From Cytobacillus citreus (GTDB lineage: Bacteria > Bacillota > Bacilli > Bacillales > Cytobacillaceae): a DNA stretch of 64,000 nt. A model generated the notes under the pieces. It was not told the DNA's origin. It ran no database searches and saw only the letters and a program-made list of their open reading frames with translations. The position numbers and the translations under genes are program-made. The DNA lies in contig NZ_JAGYPM010000002.1 of NCBI RefSeq assembly GCF_018343665.1, positions 411,969 to 475,968 on the forward strand, written 5' to 3'. Of this stretch, positions 44,460 through 54,500 are shown piece by piece (the first letter of the stretch is position 1; every line of letters starts with the position of its first letter).

Positions 44460-45246
44460 ATTGGAAATGGACAGGATAGACCGGTTACGATGACAGGGGC
44501 ACCAGGAACAAACTATTTATATATCGGCACTCATCCGAAAAACGGAGAGGTTGGGGGCAGCTTAACGATTTACGACACTGCTAAAAAGACACATTCTGTT
44601 AGAAGAAATCTCGTGAAGGATCAGAGCATTATTTCACTAACGACTCATCAAGGCTATGTGTATGGTGGCACCTCCATATTTAGTGGCAAAAATATTGAAG
44701 GCAAGCAAAATGCTGTATTTTTTAGATTGAAAAGTAATTCCCCGACTGGCAAGATTGAAATTTTACCTTTAGGCATTAATAAGCCGCGCATGATCCATGC
44801 GCTGACTGCGGATGACAAAGGCAAAATATATGGATTATCCGATGGCAATTTCTTTGCTTATGATCCACAGTCAAAGGAAACTCAATCGGTCAATGTCGTC
44901 AAAAATACAAGCGGCCGCTTCCGCAACGGCTCCCTTGTGATCGGAAACGATAAATATATATACGGTACAGTTGAAAACACTCTCTTTAGAGTTCATCCTA
45001 GTACATTTAAATTAGAAATCTTAAAGAGTAACGGAGCAGAAAGACTCACTAAAGGAATGGATGGGGTTATTTATTTTACGTTTAAGGATGAGCTGTGGAG
45101 GGTGGAGTAGTTTTTTTTTCGAGTGGTGATTGTGCGTTGGAAGAAAGCTTGTAATAAAATGCTGCTAAAAGTGAGATGGGAAAGATTGAAGTTAAGTTGA
45201 AATTATTGTTTTAGAGACAATTTTCCAGAGAGGTCTTAATGGAGTT

Positions 45247-45345
45247 TGAATAGACCACATTACAAGAAAAACCAGAGCGAAGTGGTCATAAACGAAGGGA
45301 AATAGACCACATTACAAGAAAAACCAATGAAAAGTGGTCATAATC
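45247..45345. repeat. 52-bp tandem repeat, array C (2 units)
   Basis: TAGACCACATTACAAGAAAA at 45251 and again at 45303, exactly 52 bp apart; each unit closes with GTGGTCATAA, giving GACCAC/GTGGTC arms. Confidence 0.8.
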
Positions 45346-45408
45346 CTAGTACGATCAAAATTCATAAAAGACAGTATTCTTTACTTCACTTCTCTAATAT
45401 AACGAAAA

Positions 45409-45438
45409 AAATAGACATCGGATTCCCGATGTCTATTT
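45409..45438. terminator. Hairpin terminator
   Basis: AAATAGACATCG (45409-45420) pairs with CGATGTCTATTT (45427-45438), with A and T runs on both sides, so it can work in both directions. Confidence 0.7.
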
Positions 45439-45666
45439 AAGTTAGGTAAGCACACTGGAAAATAAACCAATTGATTTATCTGCTAGCGTACACTTACTAT
45501 TGTAAACTAGTATGACGAGTCTGGGAATACAAAACATGATTAAATGATTATTTAATCATGGGTATAATTGACTAAAAGTTAAATATTTTACATTCTGTTT
45601 ACCAAAGGTTAACAGTTTTAATATATAATACTTTTGAAATAGTAAGTGATTACAAGGAGGTAAGCC

Positions 45667-47529
45667 ATGCAAAAGTTTAAAAAAGGGTTTGCTGTATTAG
45701 TTTCATCTGTAGTAATATGGTCCGGTTTTGGCGGACAGTTTTCTGTAAAAGCTGAAAGTACAACGGCTAATACAGATACGAAGAATATCACTATTCTACA
45801 TACGAATGACTCACATGGACGTGTAGAGGAAAGCCAAAATGATGGAATGGGCTTTGCTAAATTATCAACACTTGTAAAGAAATATGAAAGTGAAAATCCG
45901 AATACTCTTTTATTAGATGCAGGGGATACACTTCATGGAACAACTTTTGCAACCCTTAGCCAAGGGGAAAGTATTGCCAAAGTTATGAATAAAGTTGGCT
46001 ATGATGGTATGGCTGCAGGAAACCATGACTTTAACTATGGCTATAAGAGACTATTAGAAATTGAAAAAATGTTAGATTTCCCTGTTTTAAGTGCGAATGT
46101 TCGCCAAAAGGATGGGTCTAATCTATTAAAACCGTATACAATTAAAGAAGTAGATGGCATTAAACTAGGTATCTTTGGTTTATCGACTCCAGAAACTCAT
46201 TATAAAACACATCCGAAAAATGTTGAGGGCTTAACTTTTACTGACCCTGTTAAAGAAGCGCAGGCAATGGTGAAGGAATTAAAAGCTCAAAATGTTGATA
46301 TGATCATTGCGGTTACACATCTTGGCATCGATGAATCTAGTACAGATACATCCATTAAGGTAGCAAAAGGTGCACCTGGCATTGACTTGATTGTAGATGG
46401 TCACAGCCATTCTACTCTTGTTGAAGGCCTAAAAGGCGAGAATGATACTTTAATCGTAAGCGCTGGCGAATATACAAAAAATCTTGGTGTCGTTGAGTTA
46501 ACGTTTGAAGGAAAGAAATTAACGAATAAAACAGCAAAGCTTATTAATAAAGATGCAACTGCAGATGTAAAACCAGATCCAGAAGTAGAAAAAGTTATTA
46601 AAGATATTCAAAAGGATCAAGAGAAAATTTTATCAGAAGAGATTGGTAAGACTGCTGTGAAGCTAGATGGCGAACGCGAACAAGTTCGAGCAGGTGAAAC
46701 AAATCTTGGTAATCTAATTACTGATGCAATGGTAGACATGACAGGAGCGGATATGGCAGTAACAAATGGCGGCGGAATCCGTGCATCCATCAATGAAGGT
46801 ACGATCACAAAAGGTGATGTCGTTACTGTTCTCCCATTCGGAAACTATATTGTTACAAAAGAGTTAACTGGAGCTCAGATTAAAGCAGGACTTGAAAATG
46901 GAGTAGATTCATACCCAGAACCAAAAGGTGCATTCCCGCAAGTATCTGGCTTAACATTCGCTATTGATACAGCTCAAGAAAAGGGCAGCCGCGTACATTC
47001 TATGAAAATTAAAGGGCAGCCAGTGGATATGAATAAAAAATATTTGGTTGCGACAAATGACTTTATGGCTGCAGGCGGAGATGAGTATACCTCATTCAAA
47101 GATAGCCCAATTGCTAACGAGTTCCCTGCTTTAGATGAAGCATTGATTAACTATATCCAAAAGATAGGAACAGTGAATGTAAAAGCAGAAGGACGTATCG
47201 TTGCAAAACCGATGGAGAAAGAAGAAACACCAAAACCAGAAACACCAAATCCAGGTTCGAAGGTTTACTGGGATGGCTTATTAATGAAAAAAGGTCAAAT
47301 TGGCCGAGTGGTCATCGAAAAGCCGATCAACCTATGGAAACGCGATGCAAATAACCAGCTTACTTTTGTCCGTGTGTTAAACCCAGGTGAGAAATACAGA
47401 GTTTACAGCTATGATAGCAAGTATTCCGGCCAATATGGCGTAGGTGACGGTCATTTCGTTACGAACATGAAGGGCTATATTAAATACGAAACACCGTCTA
47501 AGAAAAAATTGGCTGAGTTGAATAAATAG
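45667..47529 (+). CDS. Secreted 5'-nucleotidase/metallophosphatase with C-terminal surface module
   Basis: 620-aa exported enzyme. Signal peptide about 1-30. A calcineurin-like metallophosphatase domain (about 38-290) shows metal ligands in ILHTNDSHGRVEE (Asp48, His50), LLLDAGDTLHG (Asp84), AGNHDFNYG (Asn119, His120), THLGID and VDGHSHS. The 5'-nucleotidase C-terminal domain (about 335-500) has TNGGGIRASINEGTI and VLPFGN. After a Pro/Thr linker, residues 533-620 hold the surface module (YWDGLLMKKGQIG, INLWKRD, PGEKYRVYSYD, GQYGVGDG, YETPSKKKLAEL). It likely dephosphorylates nucleotides at the cell surface for purine or phosphate salvage. ATG 45667 follows AAGGAGGTAAGCC. Confidence 0.85.
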   Translation: MQKFKKGFAVLVSSVVIWSGFGGQFSVKAESTTANTDTKNITILHTNDSHGRVEESQNDGMGFAKLSTLVKKYESENPNTLLLDAGDTLHGTTFATLSQGESIAKVMNKVGYDGMAAGNHDFNYGYKRLLEIEKMLDFPVLSANVRQKDGSNLLKPYTIKEVDGIKLGIFGLSTPETHYKTHPKNVEGLTFTDPVKEAQAMVKELKAQNVDMIIAVTHLGIDESSTDTSIKVAKGAPGIDLIVDGHSHSTLVEGLKGENDTLIVSAGEYTKNLGVVELTFEGKKLTNKTAKLINKDATADVKPDPEVEKVIKDIQKDQEKILSEEIGKTAVKLDGEREQVRAGETNLGNLITDAMVDMTGADMAVTNGGGIRASINEGTITKGDVVTVLPFGNYIVTKELTGAQIKAGLENGVDSYPEPKGAFPQVSGLTFAIDTAQEKGSRVHSMKIKGQPVDMNKKYLVATNDFMAAGGDEYTSFKDSPIANEFPALDEALINYIQKIGTVNVKAEGRIVAKPMEKEETPKPETPNPGSKVYWDGLLMKKGQIGRVVIEKPINLWKRDANNQLTFVRVLNPGEKYRVYSYDSKYSGQYGVGDGHFVTNMKGYIKYETPSKKKLAELNK

Positions 47530-47541
47530 AAGTTAAGTAGA

Positions 47542-47572
47542 AACAGAGAGTCTGCGGGCTCTCTGTTTTTTT
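47542..47572 (+). terminator. Terminator of the 5'-nucleotidase gene
   Basis: AACAGAGAG and CTCTCTGTT form the stem, followed by seven T. Confidence 0.85.
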
Positions 47573-47598
47573 GCAATCTTAAAATAGGGTTTGCTAAC

Positions 47599-47723
47599 TT
47601 ATCGGCGAAAGACGAGCTAGTTATTAGCAAATCTTAAGTTTATCTGCAAAATCTAGCTGGCTATCAGCTGAATTCACAAGTTTATCAGCCAAAACTATCA
47701 AGTTATCAGCCAATCATACACGA
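47599..47723. repeat. 21-bp tandem array (about 6 units)
   Basis: TTATCNGC-type units start at 47599, 47621, 47640, 47661, 47682 and 47703, 19-22 bp apart. The consensus TTATCAGCCAAAA-TA-CAAG is degenerate. Its reverse complement (TTGGCTGATAA) appears at 55183-55213 beside array D. Confidence 0.75.
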
Positions 47724-47893
47724 TTCCCAACGTAATCAAAAAAAATGTAATCAAAAGAACAAAAATGTCAACAAAATGAAATAATAGTAACCAAATTGAA
47801 AAGAATAAATACCCCTACTTCCTTTTGTTCCCACCAATATCCATGTAAAATAAAACTATATTACAAAAAAGATAGATTTCAAGGGAGAAGAAG

Positions 47894-49033
47894 ATGAAGA
47901 AATTAGTTACATTGTTTTTTGTTTTAGTTCTTAGCCTTGCCTCTTTTACACCTGTACAAGCATCAAGTGATAAAGTGCCTATTGCAGGCAGCTCGATTTT
48001 AACTGCTAAGCAAATGGGGGATTTTGTTTTATTAAAGAATCCTGAGCCGAAGTTAACGACGGTGGATATTTATAGATTGGCAGAATTATATTTATCTTTA
48101 GGTCGTCAAGAGGGAATTCGCGGCGATATTGCTTTTGCACAAGCGATTTTGGAGACGGGATATTTTCAATTTGGGAACGATGTATTGCCTGAACAGAATA
48201 ACTACGCAGGTATTGGCGCTGTTGGCGGCGGTGCAAAAGGGGCTTATTTTAATACGCCTGAAGAAGGGGTAAGAGCGCAAATCCAGCATTTGAAAGCCTA
48301 TGCAAACACCGAGCCGCTTGTCACTGAGAAAATTGATCCGCGGTTTGATTATGTAAAGCGGGGGATAGCTCCCTATTGGACAGATTTGAATAATCGCTGG
48401 GCTGTTCCTGGGGATCAATATGGAGAGCGAATTCTGGCTATTTATTCAGAGATGAAGAATATCAATTTATCGATTCCGAATGTAAGCAGTAATTGGTCTT
48501 CTAAGCTTCCTCCAGCTGCCCTTTATTTGAAAGCGGACATGCCGCTTATTAGTCCTGAGGGAAAAGTAAATAAGGTGCTAAAAAAAGGGTATAACTATAA
48601 AGTTTTCGGAACGATTGGAAACAACTATAACATGGGTGGAAACTATTATATTGCTGCCAATAGCGGTAAAATGAGTGTCTATATTGGCAAGCTACATATA
48701 AAAAATAAGGATGTTAATCTCTATCGACCAGATGGAAAAGTTCATCGGAAGCTAGCTCCTGGTGAGATTGTTCGCGTCTACAGCTATGATGACAAAGCCT
48801 ATTATGTAGGCGGGGGCTACTATGTTCCACGTAATGCCGATGTTTCTTTTTATAAGGGCACAATCCAAATAACAGCAGATAGTCCGTTGTATGCTACAAA
48901 TGGCACAGTTTCTAAAACCTTGAAAAAAGGCCAAGTGTTTAGAGTGTACGCGATCAATGGCAATAAGCTTGATCTAGGCGGCGGCTTCTATCTAAATTAT
49001 GATAAACAGAAACAGGTTTACACTAATCATTAA
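47894..49033 (+). CDS. Secreted N-acetylglucosaminidase with three SH3-like C-terminal repeats
   Basis: 379-aa exported peptidoglycan hydrolase. Signal peptide about 1-24. A glucosaminidase domain (about 50-190) carries GIRGDIAFAQAILETGYFQF (catalytic Glu in ILETG) and EQNNYAGIGAVGGGAKGAYF, as in LytG/mannosyl-glycoprotein endo-beta-GlcNAcase proteins. Residues about 205-379 hold three related repeats with a GK/GTV..LKKG..(F/Y)(K/R)V(F/Y)....GG.(F/Y)Y pattern, a relaxed version of the surface module found in neighbours; they probably bind the wall. ATG 47894 follows AAGGGAGAAGA. It likely trims glycan strands during growth. Confidence 0.85.
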   Translation: MKKLVTLFFVLVLSLASFTPVQASSDKVPIAGSSILTAKQMGDFVLLKNPEPKLTTVDIYRLAELYLSLGRQEGIRGDIAFAQAILETGYFQFGNDVLPEQNNYAGIGAVGGGAKGAYFNTPEEGVRAQIQHLKAYANTEPLVTEKIDPRFDYVKRGIAPYWTDLNNRWAVPGDQYGERILAIYSEMKNINLSIPNVSSNWSSKLPPAALYLKADMPLISPEGKVNKVLKKGYNYKVFGTIGNNYNMGGNYYIAANSGKMSVYIGKLHIKNKDVNLYRPDGKVHRKLAPGEIVRVYSYDDKAYYVGGGYYVPRNADVSFYKGTIQITADSPLYATNGTVSKTLKKGQVFRVYAINGNKLDLGGGFYLNYDKQKQVYTNH

Positions 49034-49043
49034 TAAATCATCT

Positions 49044-49093
49044 AAAGGGATGTCTTCTAAGTCTGCTTTTTAGCTTAGGGACGTCCCTTTTCT
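49044..49093 (+). terminator. Terminator of the glucosaminidase gene
   Basis: AAAGGGATGTC (49044-49054) pairs with GACGTCCCTTT (49080-49090), with one G-U pair in RNA, followed by T-rich sequence. Confidence 0.7.
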
Positions 49094-49110
49094 GTTTAGA
49101 TCGATTTGCT

Positions 49111-49387
49111 TTTATTCCGCATTAACGGACAGTAGACCCCCACCTCAAGATTGAGAGAGAAGCGAGGAAGATAGGTGGGGGACAACTGCCCGTAAAAGCC
49201 CGTAAAATGAACACAGACTAAAAGCGCCACATCGTGTGGCAACGTCTGCGTGAACCCACTTCCTGTGGGCCGCAACTAACCATCAGTGGGGGATGAAGGC
49301 CGACTAAGAACGCCACGTCCTGTGGCAACGTCGGCACTAGCACGTCCTGTGCGTCGAAAACCCCCACTGATGGAAGTTTCACTTTAT
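49111..49387. repeat. Dispersed structured repeat (CCCCCACT/AGTGGGGG family), copy 2
   Basis: Longer sister of 12003-12210. It shares TTAACGG-CAGTA, GTGGGGGA-CAACTGCCCGTAAA, ACCATCAGTGGGGGATGAA and the closing CCCCCACTGATGGAAGTTTC. A further ~75-bp block (AAAGCGCCACATCGTGTGGC to CCACTTCCTGTGGGCCG) is a variant duplicate of the AACGCCACGTCCTGTGGC part. It lies between the glucosaminidase and the YknW-like gene. Confidence 0.8.
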
Positions 49388-49519
49388 CTATAAAATCGGC
49401 TAGCATCCCATCCTTCTGTGCTATAATACCTAATTTTTACAATCAATGAAGTTGGAAAGGGAATTTTTTCTACTAATGAGATAGAATGAAAGTGAAGCAT
49501 AAATTTGGAGGTACGACAG

Positions 49520-50182
49520 ATGATTTATTACGTGCATCTATGGAAGGGACTTTTTGACCCGAATGTGTTCTCTTATCAAATCGGGAAGGCAGAGGAAGTA
49601 AGAGGAGTATGGAAAAAGGCTGCTTTATTGACCTTGTTTAGTATTCTTCTATTTTCATTAAGTGGCTACTTCGGCTTAGGTCAGGATTTTTTAATGAAAG
49701 AAATAACGGAAATCAGTCGACAGGAATTGGAGGCTAAGAAGCTTCTCATCACTGCAGGCCAGCTTTTATGGGGACTTGCCTATGCTTTGTTTATTCTTTT
49801 TGGTTTCTCGGTCATTCTTTGGGCTATGATGGATTTACCATATAAGAAAATCGTAGTGGTTCAACTATTTGTCCTCAGTCTATTGCTGGCGGAAAAAGCG
49901 ATTTTGCTGCCGCTGAACATCTGGCTAGGGATTGGTCCTGAAGCGTCACCTTTCTCACTAGGTGTGTTGATGAGATATATGACCTCAAATATTATAATCG
50001 TTCATTTCTTTTCCTATCTTTCTATTTTTAAAATTTGGGTGATTTATTTTCAATATAAAGGCCTGAAAAATGTAAGTGAAAAAAGTCCGAGATTGGTATT
50101 ATTCATTATTATTTTCGTGAATGTATTCTTCTGGCTTGCGTCTGCATTATTATCCTATCTAAAAATTGAAAGTTTGATATAG
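49520..50182 (+). CDS. Yip1-family membrane protein (YknW-like)
   Basis: 220-aa membrane protein with about five helices. It opens MIYYVHLWKGLFDPNVFSYQ, close to the start of Yip1-domain proteins such as B. subtilis YknW, which helps assemble the YknXYZ exporter. The ATG at 49520 has GGAGG 8-9 nt upstream; the TTG at 49505 overlaps that site. It is followed 16 bp later by a membrane fusion protein gene, as YknW is followed by YknX. The YknY ATPase and YknZ permease are not here. Confidence 0.65.
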   Translation: MIYYVHLWKGLFDPNVFSYQIGKAEEVRGVWKKAALLTLFSILLFSLSGYFGLGQDFLMKEITEISRQELEAKKLLITAGQLLWGLAYALFILFGFSVILWAMMDLPYKKIVVVQLFVLSLLLAEKAILLPLNIWLGIGPEASPFSLGVLMRYMTSNIIIVHFFSYLSIFKIWVIYFQYKGLKNVSEKSPRLVLFIIIFVNVFFWLASALLSYLKIESLI

Positions 50183-50198
50183 ACAGGTGGTGGGAAGA

Positions 50199-51401
50199 AT
50201 GAAGAAACAGATCAAGCTTATTTTATTTATTGCTGGCGGCTTGCTTATCGCAGGAAATATGTTTTTAATCCTGAAAGACGATTCCAAAATTGAACGATCC
50301 GCTTATATCAAAAACTTTTCACCTGCTGAAAAGGAAAATATTAAGCAGTCCTTTCATACCAAGGCAATCGTTGCTCCTGAAGAAGAGTCCCATTATTTCT
50401 ACGATCAAAAAATGGGGTCATTTAAACAATTCTTCGTTAAAGAAGGGGAGGAAGTGGAGGTTGGAACCCCGTTATATGAGTATATTTCTGCGGATATCGA
50501 GGCGGATCTTGCAAGAACGATGGCGAAGAAAGAAAAGATTGAAAGTGAAATCAGTGTTTTAGAAAAGCATATTAGAGAGCTTACTGACTATCGGGATTCT
50601 TTATCGTTTGATGAAGAAGAAAAGGCTATTGAGCGTTCGATTATACATAGCATTGATCAAGATATTTCCAATAAACAGTTACAGGCTGACATGTTAAGGC
50701 AAACGGCTGATAGTGTTGACCAAGAGCTGCAAGCTATCCAAACGAGTGAAGGAAAGCTGACGGTTGTGAGTGAGGTTGACGGCATTGTGAAGGATGTAAA
50801 TGTGAGTTTAGGAAACCCATTGATAACGATCAGCTCAGCGATTCCAACGATTCAAGGAAGCTTGAATGAAGAAGAAAGGGATATGGTGGAAATAGGTATT
50901 CCTGCTGTCGTTTCTACTAAAAAGGGCAAGCTTAATGGAACTCTTGCAAAAGCTGACCATTTGCCCAATGGAGCTTATTCAGAACAAAAAGCAAGCAAAT
51001 ATCCTTTTTCCATTCAATTGGATGATGAAGCACCTGATCTTCTTCAAGGATCTCATGTGGAGGTTACCTTTATAACAAAGGAGATTAATGGTGCACTTAT
51101 GATTCCTCAGCAAAGTGTAGTAAAGAAAAAGAAGGGCTCCTTTGTCTGGGTCATTAATTCGAGTGGCAAGCTTGAGGAAAGAGAAATTAAGACGGGAATA
51201 AAATCCGGTCACAATGTCCAAGTCAAATCTGGAGTTGAAAAAGGTGAGCTCATTGTTAGCGAACCATCCGCCATAAAAAAAGGTGAAGGGCCGTCCATTT
51301 ATTCACCTATAAATCTAGCAAAGCTAGAAATCTCTGAAATAAAAGAAATGAGAAAAAAGCAGATTTTAAAATATATGTTAAAAGGTTTTTTAATCAGATA
51401 A
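50199..51401 (+). CDS. Membrane fusion (HlyD/YknX-like) protein
   Basis: 400-aa protein with an N-terminal membrane anchor (residues 5-24), a lipoyl/hairpin region and a beta-barrel. The halves of the lipoyl domain are KMGSFKQFFVKEGEEVEVGT (about 70-90) and VVSEVDGIVKDVNVSLGNPL (about 188-207), separated by a coiled coil (about 105-175) rich in Glu, Lys and Leu. The end (IPQQSVVKKKKGSFVWVINS, then KTGIKSGHNVQVKSGVEKGE) is typical of MacA/YknX adaptors. The ATG at 50199 follows AGGTGGTGGG. It probably works with the upstream Yip1 protein and an ABC exporter encoded elsewhere. A perfect terminator follows at once. Confidence 0.8.
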   Translation: MKKQIKLILFIAGGLLIAGNMFLILKDDSKIERSAYIKNFSPAEKENIKQSFHTKAIVAPEEESHYFYDQKMGSFKQFFVKEGEEVEVGTPLYEYISADIEADLARTMAKKEKIESEISVLEKHIRELTDYRDSLSFDEEEKAIERSIIHSIDQDISNKQLQADMLRQTADSVDQELQAIQTSEGKLTVVSEVDGIVKDVNVSLGNPLITISSAIPTIQGSLNEEERDMVEIGIPAVVSTKKGKLNGTLAKADHLPNGAYSEQKASKYPFSIQLDDEAPDLLQGSHVEVTFITKEINGALMIPQQSVVKKKKGSFVWVINSSGKLEEREIKTGIKSGHNVQVKSGVEKGELIVSEPSAIKKGEGPSIYSPINLAKLEISEIKEMRKKQILKYMLKGFLIR

Positions 51402-51409
51402 ACGTGGTG

Positions 51410-51450
51410 AAAGGGGCAGAATGACTTGTACATGTCATTCTGCCCCTTTT
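51410..51450 (+). terminator. Terminator after the YknX-like gene
   Basis: AAAGGGGCAGAATGAC and GTCATTCTGCCCCTTT make a 16-bp perfect stem with a short loop and a T-run. Confidence 0.92.
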
Positions 51451-51596
51451 AAATAGCTAAATGACAGTGAAAGTGTCCACTAAAACAGCTTTTACACATA
51501 ATTGTCGAATAATACGAAAAGTTTTTACATGGTATTTCTTGCTATTATTTGCCAGATATATGTAATATAAGGGTAGTAAAAGAGAAGGGGGATATT

Positions 51597-54500
51597 ATGA
51601 AGAAATGGGTTAGGAATGCATTGACAATTACTATTGGGCTTGGTTTGGTTTCTAGTAATCTAAGTCCAGCCATAACAGCTTCAGCAGACTCTTTAAAAAA
51701 TTTTCCGAATGTTTCGGCTGTTGAAGTGAGTCAGCCACAGCTTCAGAAAAAGCTGGAACAGCAAAATGAAAAGGCTTTGAGTGAAGATACCTTTGTTATC
51801 AAATATTCAAAACCATTAACACAGGCAGAGCATAGAATTGCAGGAGGAACACTCGTAACGAATTTTCCATCCCTTAACTATGCCGTTGTGAAGGTAAAAA
51901 ACAAAAAAGATCTCCAAAAAGTCATGCAGAAATATAGAGGCTTTTCACATGTTAACTCAGTTAATCCAAGTGCCCTATATAAACCTTTAAGTACACCAGA
52001 TCCAAAGGTCAGCGAGTCCTATCATATTGACATGCTTAAATTAAATGAAGCCCATAAGCTTGCTGGGAAGAATTCTGTTACAGTTGCCGTGATTGATCAA
52101 GGGGTGGACGTGAATCATCCTGAACTAAAGGGAAAGATATTGCCTGGCTATAATGCCGTCAATCCGATGAATCAAGGTACCCCTGATTTCCATGGAACTC
52201 ATGTTACCGGGATTATCGCAGGTAATAAGGATAATGGTATCGGCGGATATGGAGTGAACCCGAATGTGAAGATCCTTCCAATCGATGTATTCGATCGAAG
52301 CTGGGGGGCTTATGACTATTCGATTGCCCAAGGTATTTTACACGCAGTCGAAAAGGATGCCAAGGTAATTAACATGAGCATAGGCGGACCAATGAAATCG
52401 CCAATCATTGAAGAAGCAATTAAAAAGGCGTTAGAAAAAAATATCACGATTGTTGCTTCTGCCGGTAATAGTGGAAGTGATATGGCGAGTTACCCTGCTG
52501 CCTACGAAGGTGTCATTAGCGTTGGTTCAGTCGATAAGTCTAAAAATCTATCATCGTATTCTACTTTTGGGCCATCGGTTGACATAGTGGCACCAGGCGA
52601 GGACGTATATAGCACAATCTATGAATATGAGAAAAAATCAAGCTTCCGAGAAATGAGCGGAACCTCCATGGCCTCTCCAATGGTCGCTGGTGTTGCATCA
52701 CTGCTTTTATCGAAGCATCCAAACTTAACTCCTGCTCAGGTTGAATATATTTTAGAACATACAGCAGACGATTTAGGTGATCCTGGATTTGATATCAAGT
52801 TTGGAAATGGGCTTGTCAATCCGGTTGCTGCTCTAAAATTTGATGTGAAAAAGCTTCCTGCATTAGCAAATAAGCCTTGGACTGATAAAGAAATCGCTGA
52901 AAAAGCAGAGGAAGTTAATTTAGCGAAAGTGTCAGAACTAAAGGGAGCCATTACGAAGTCTTTTGAAGAAAAATGGTATTATACAGATGTAAAGGCTGGA
53001 GAATATGTTCAATTTTCTCTAGATGGAACAAAGCAGTATGACTATAAATTAATGATTAATCTTCAGTCTCCAGAAGGGAAGGATAAGCTCGATATTAATA
53101 ATGTGCTAGATGGTAAGACGGAAGGCAAGCTATATAAAGCGCCTTACACTGGAAAACTAGCATTTGGTGTGAAGGATGTTAATGGAAGCTATGATGATTC
53201 CAAAAAACAGCTTTCAAAATTTAATCTTTCTGTCAAAAAATATTCAGTTCTTCCTGCTGATGAATCAACCTTCGAAAAGCCAATTAACATTGAGCTTCCA
53301 TACGATTCTTCAAAGGAAAAGTATACATTAATTGGTGAAGAAGGAGACAATGACTATTTCACCCTTACTGTCAAAGAGCAGCAAGTCATTAAAATGGACC
53401 TTTCTGGCATACCAGGCGTCGACACTAGTTTAAGTGTTTACGAAAAATTTATCATGCCGCCTTCTGAAGATGGTGAAATGTACGAGCTTCCAGAATTAAA
53501 GGAGGACGAGGTAGAGCCATCCTTCTACGCTAATAATAAAGGGAAAAGTGAAGGAGAGACCTTATCCTTTGTTGCACAGCCAGAAGTGGAATATTCAATA
53601 AAAGTTTCAAATAAAGTAAAAAGTTATTTTGGGTTCTTCGACTTCTTCATCAATGGAAATATGATGGAGGAAGAGCAGAAGCCTGAATCATCTGCAATTC
53701 CGTATCAGTTAAAGGTTCAAGGAAAGGTTCTTCCTCCAGATGAAGATTCCTTGCCATTCCTTATGCCTAAAGAAGAAGAGGCTAGCGCGGTAGAGAAGAA
53801 GAAAGAGCTCCTATTTATGGACCCAGTTGAAGAGGAATTTGATTATGTTCAAACAATCAAGGATGGCGCACAGTCTTATACTATAGGCAAAGCAGCAACA
53901 GGATATTTACAAACCTTAGAGGATGAGGATTGGTTCAGTGTAACTCCTGGGGATACAGGTATTTATGAGTTTTCTTTAGAAAAAAACAACGCCAATATTC
54001 CTATTCTTGGAATCTATCAAATTAAAACAGAAAAGGATCATAAAGGAAAAGAATATTCCTACTTTGAACAAATTGGTTCAAACGAATATTCTTTCTGGCA
54101 GACTGGTAAATTAGACGAGATCTTATATACAGGGTTAAAAAAGGAAGAAACCTATTATGTTAAGGTCAATACAAATTACTTTAACGGATCCATCTCATTT
54201 GACCCATATACATTTACTTCTAAGCTGATCGTCAAAAATCCACAGGACAAATATGAGGATAATGATAAGTTAGAAGATATTAAGAATCTTCCAGCCAATA
54301 GCATAGAAGGCAATTTTGCGATGCCGTATGATCAAGATAACTTCTACTTTGAAAGCAAACAGAGTGAAATTTACGGAGTGAAGCTGGAAAGAAAGCAGGT
54401 TAGCGATAAGTTTAAGAAGCAATATCCGAAGGAGCTCCTAAGCCAGTTTGCAGGGGTACTCGTAATTTACAAGGATACGAATAAAAACCGCAAGCTTGAT

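Larger units (their letters stand above)
41552..45110 (+). pseudogene. Beta-propeller protein gene, truncated, frameshifted and split by a TnpB element
   Basis: Left part (41552-42576) reads repeated blade motifs such as [54 protein letters not shown], with a frameshift near 42235. The right part (44460-45110) continues with IGNGQDRPVTMTGAPGTNYL and ends DGVIYFTFKDELWRVE. Joining AAA at 42576 to ATT at 44460 restores the frame (FPNEK then IGNGQDRP), which shows that the TnpB element sits inside the gene. The N-terminus is lost at the junction with the kinase tail. The fold suggests an exported propeller of unknown role. Confidence 0.8.
45111..45666. other. Gap with 52-bp repeat, terminator and promoter region
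   Basis: 556 bp. Contents: array C (45247-45345), a terminator (45409-45438), a palindrome ATGATTAAAT/ATTTAATCAT near 45537-45560, and an AT-rich leader of the 5'-nucleotidase gene. No gene was seen. Confidence 0.55.
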
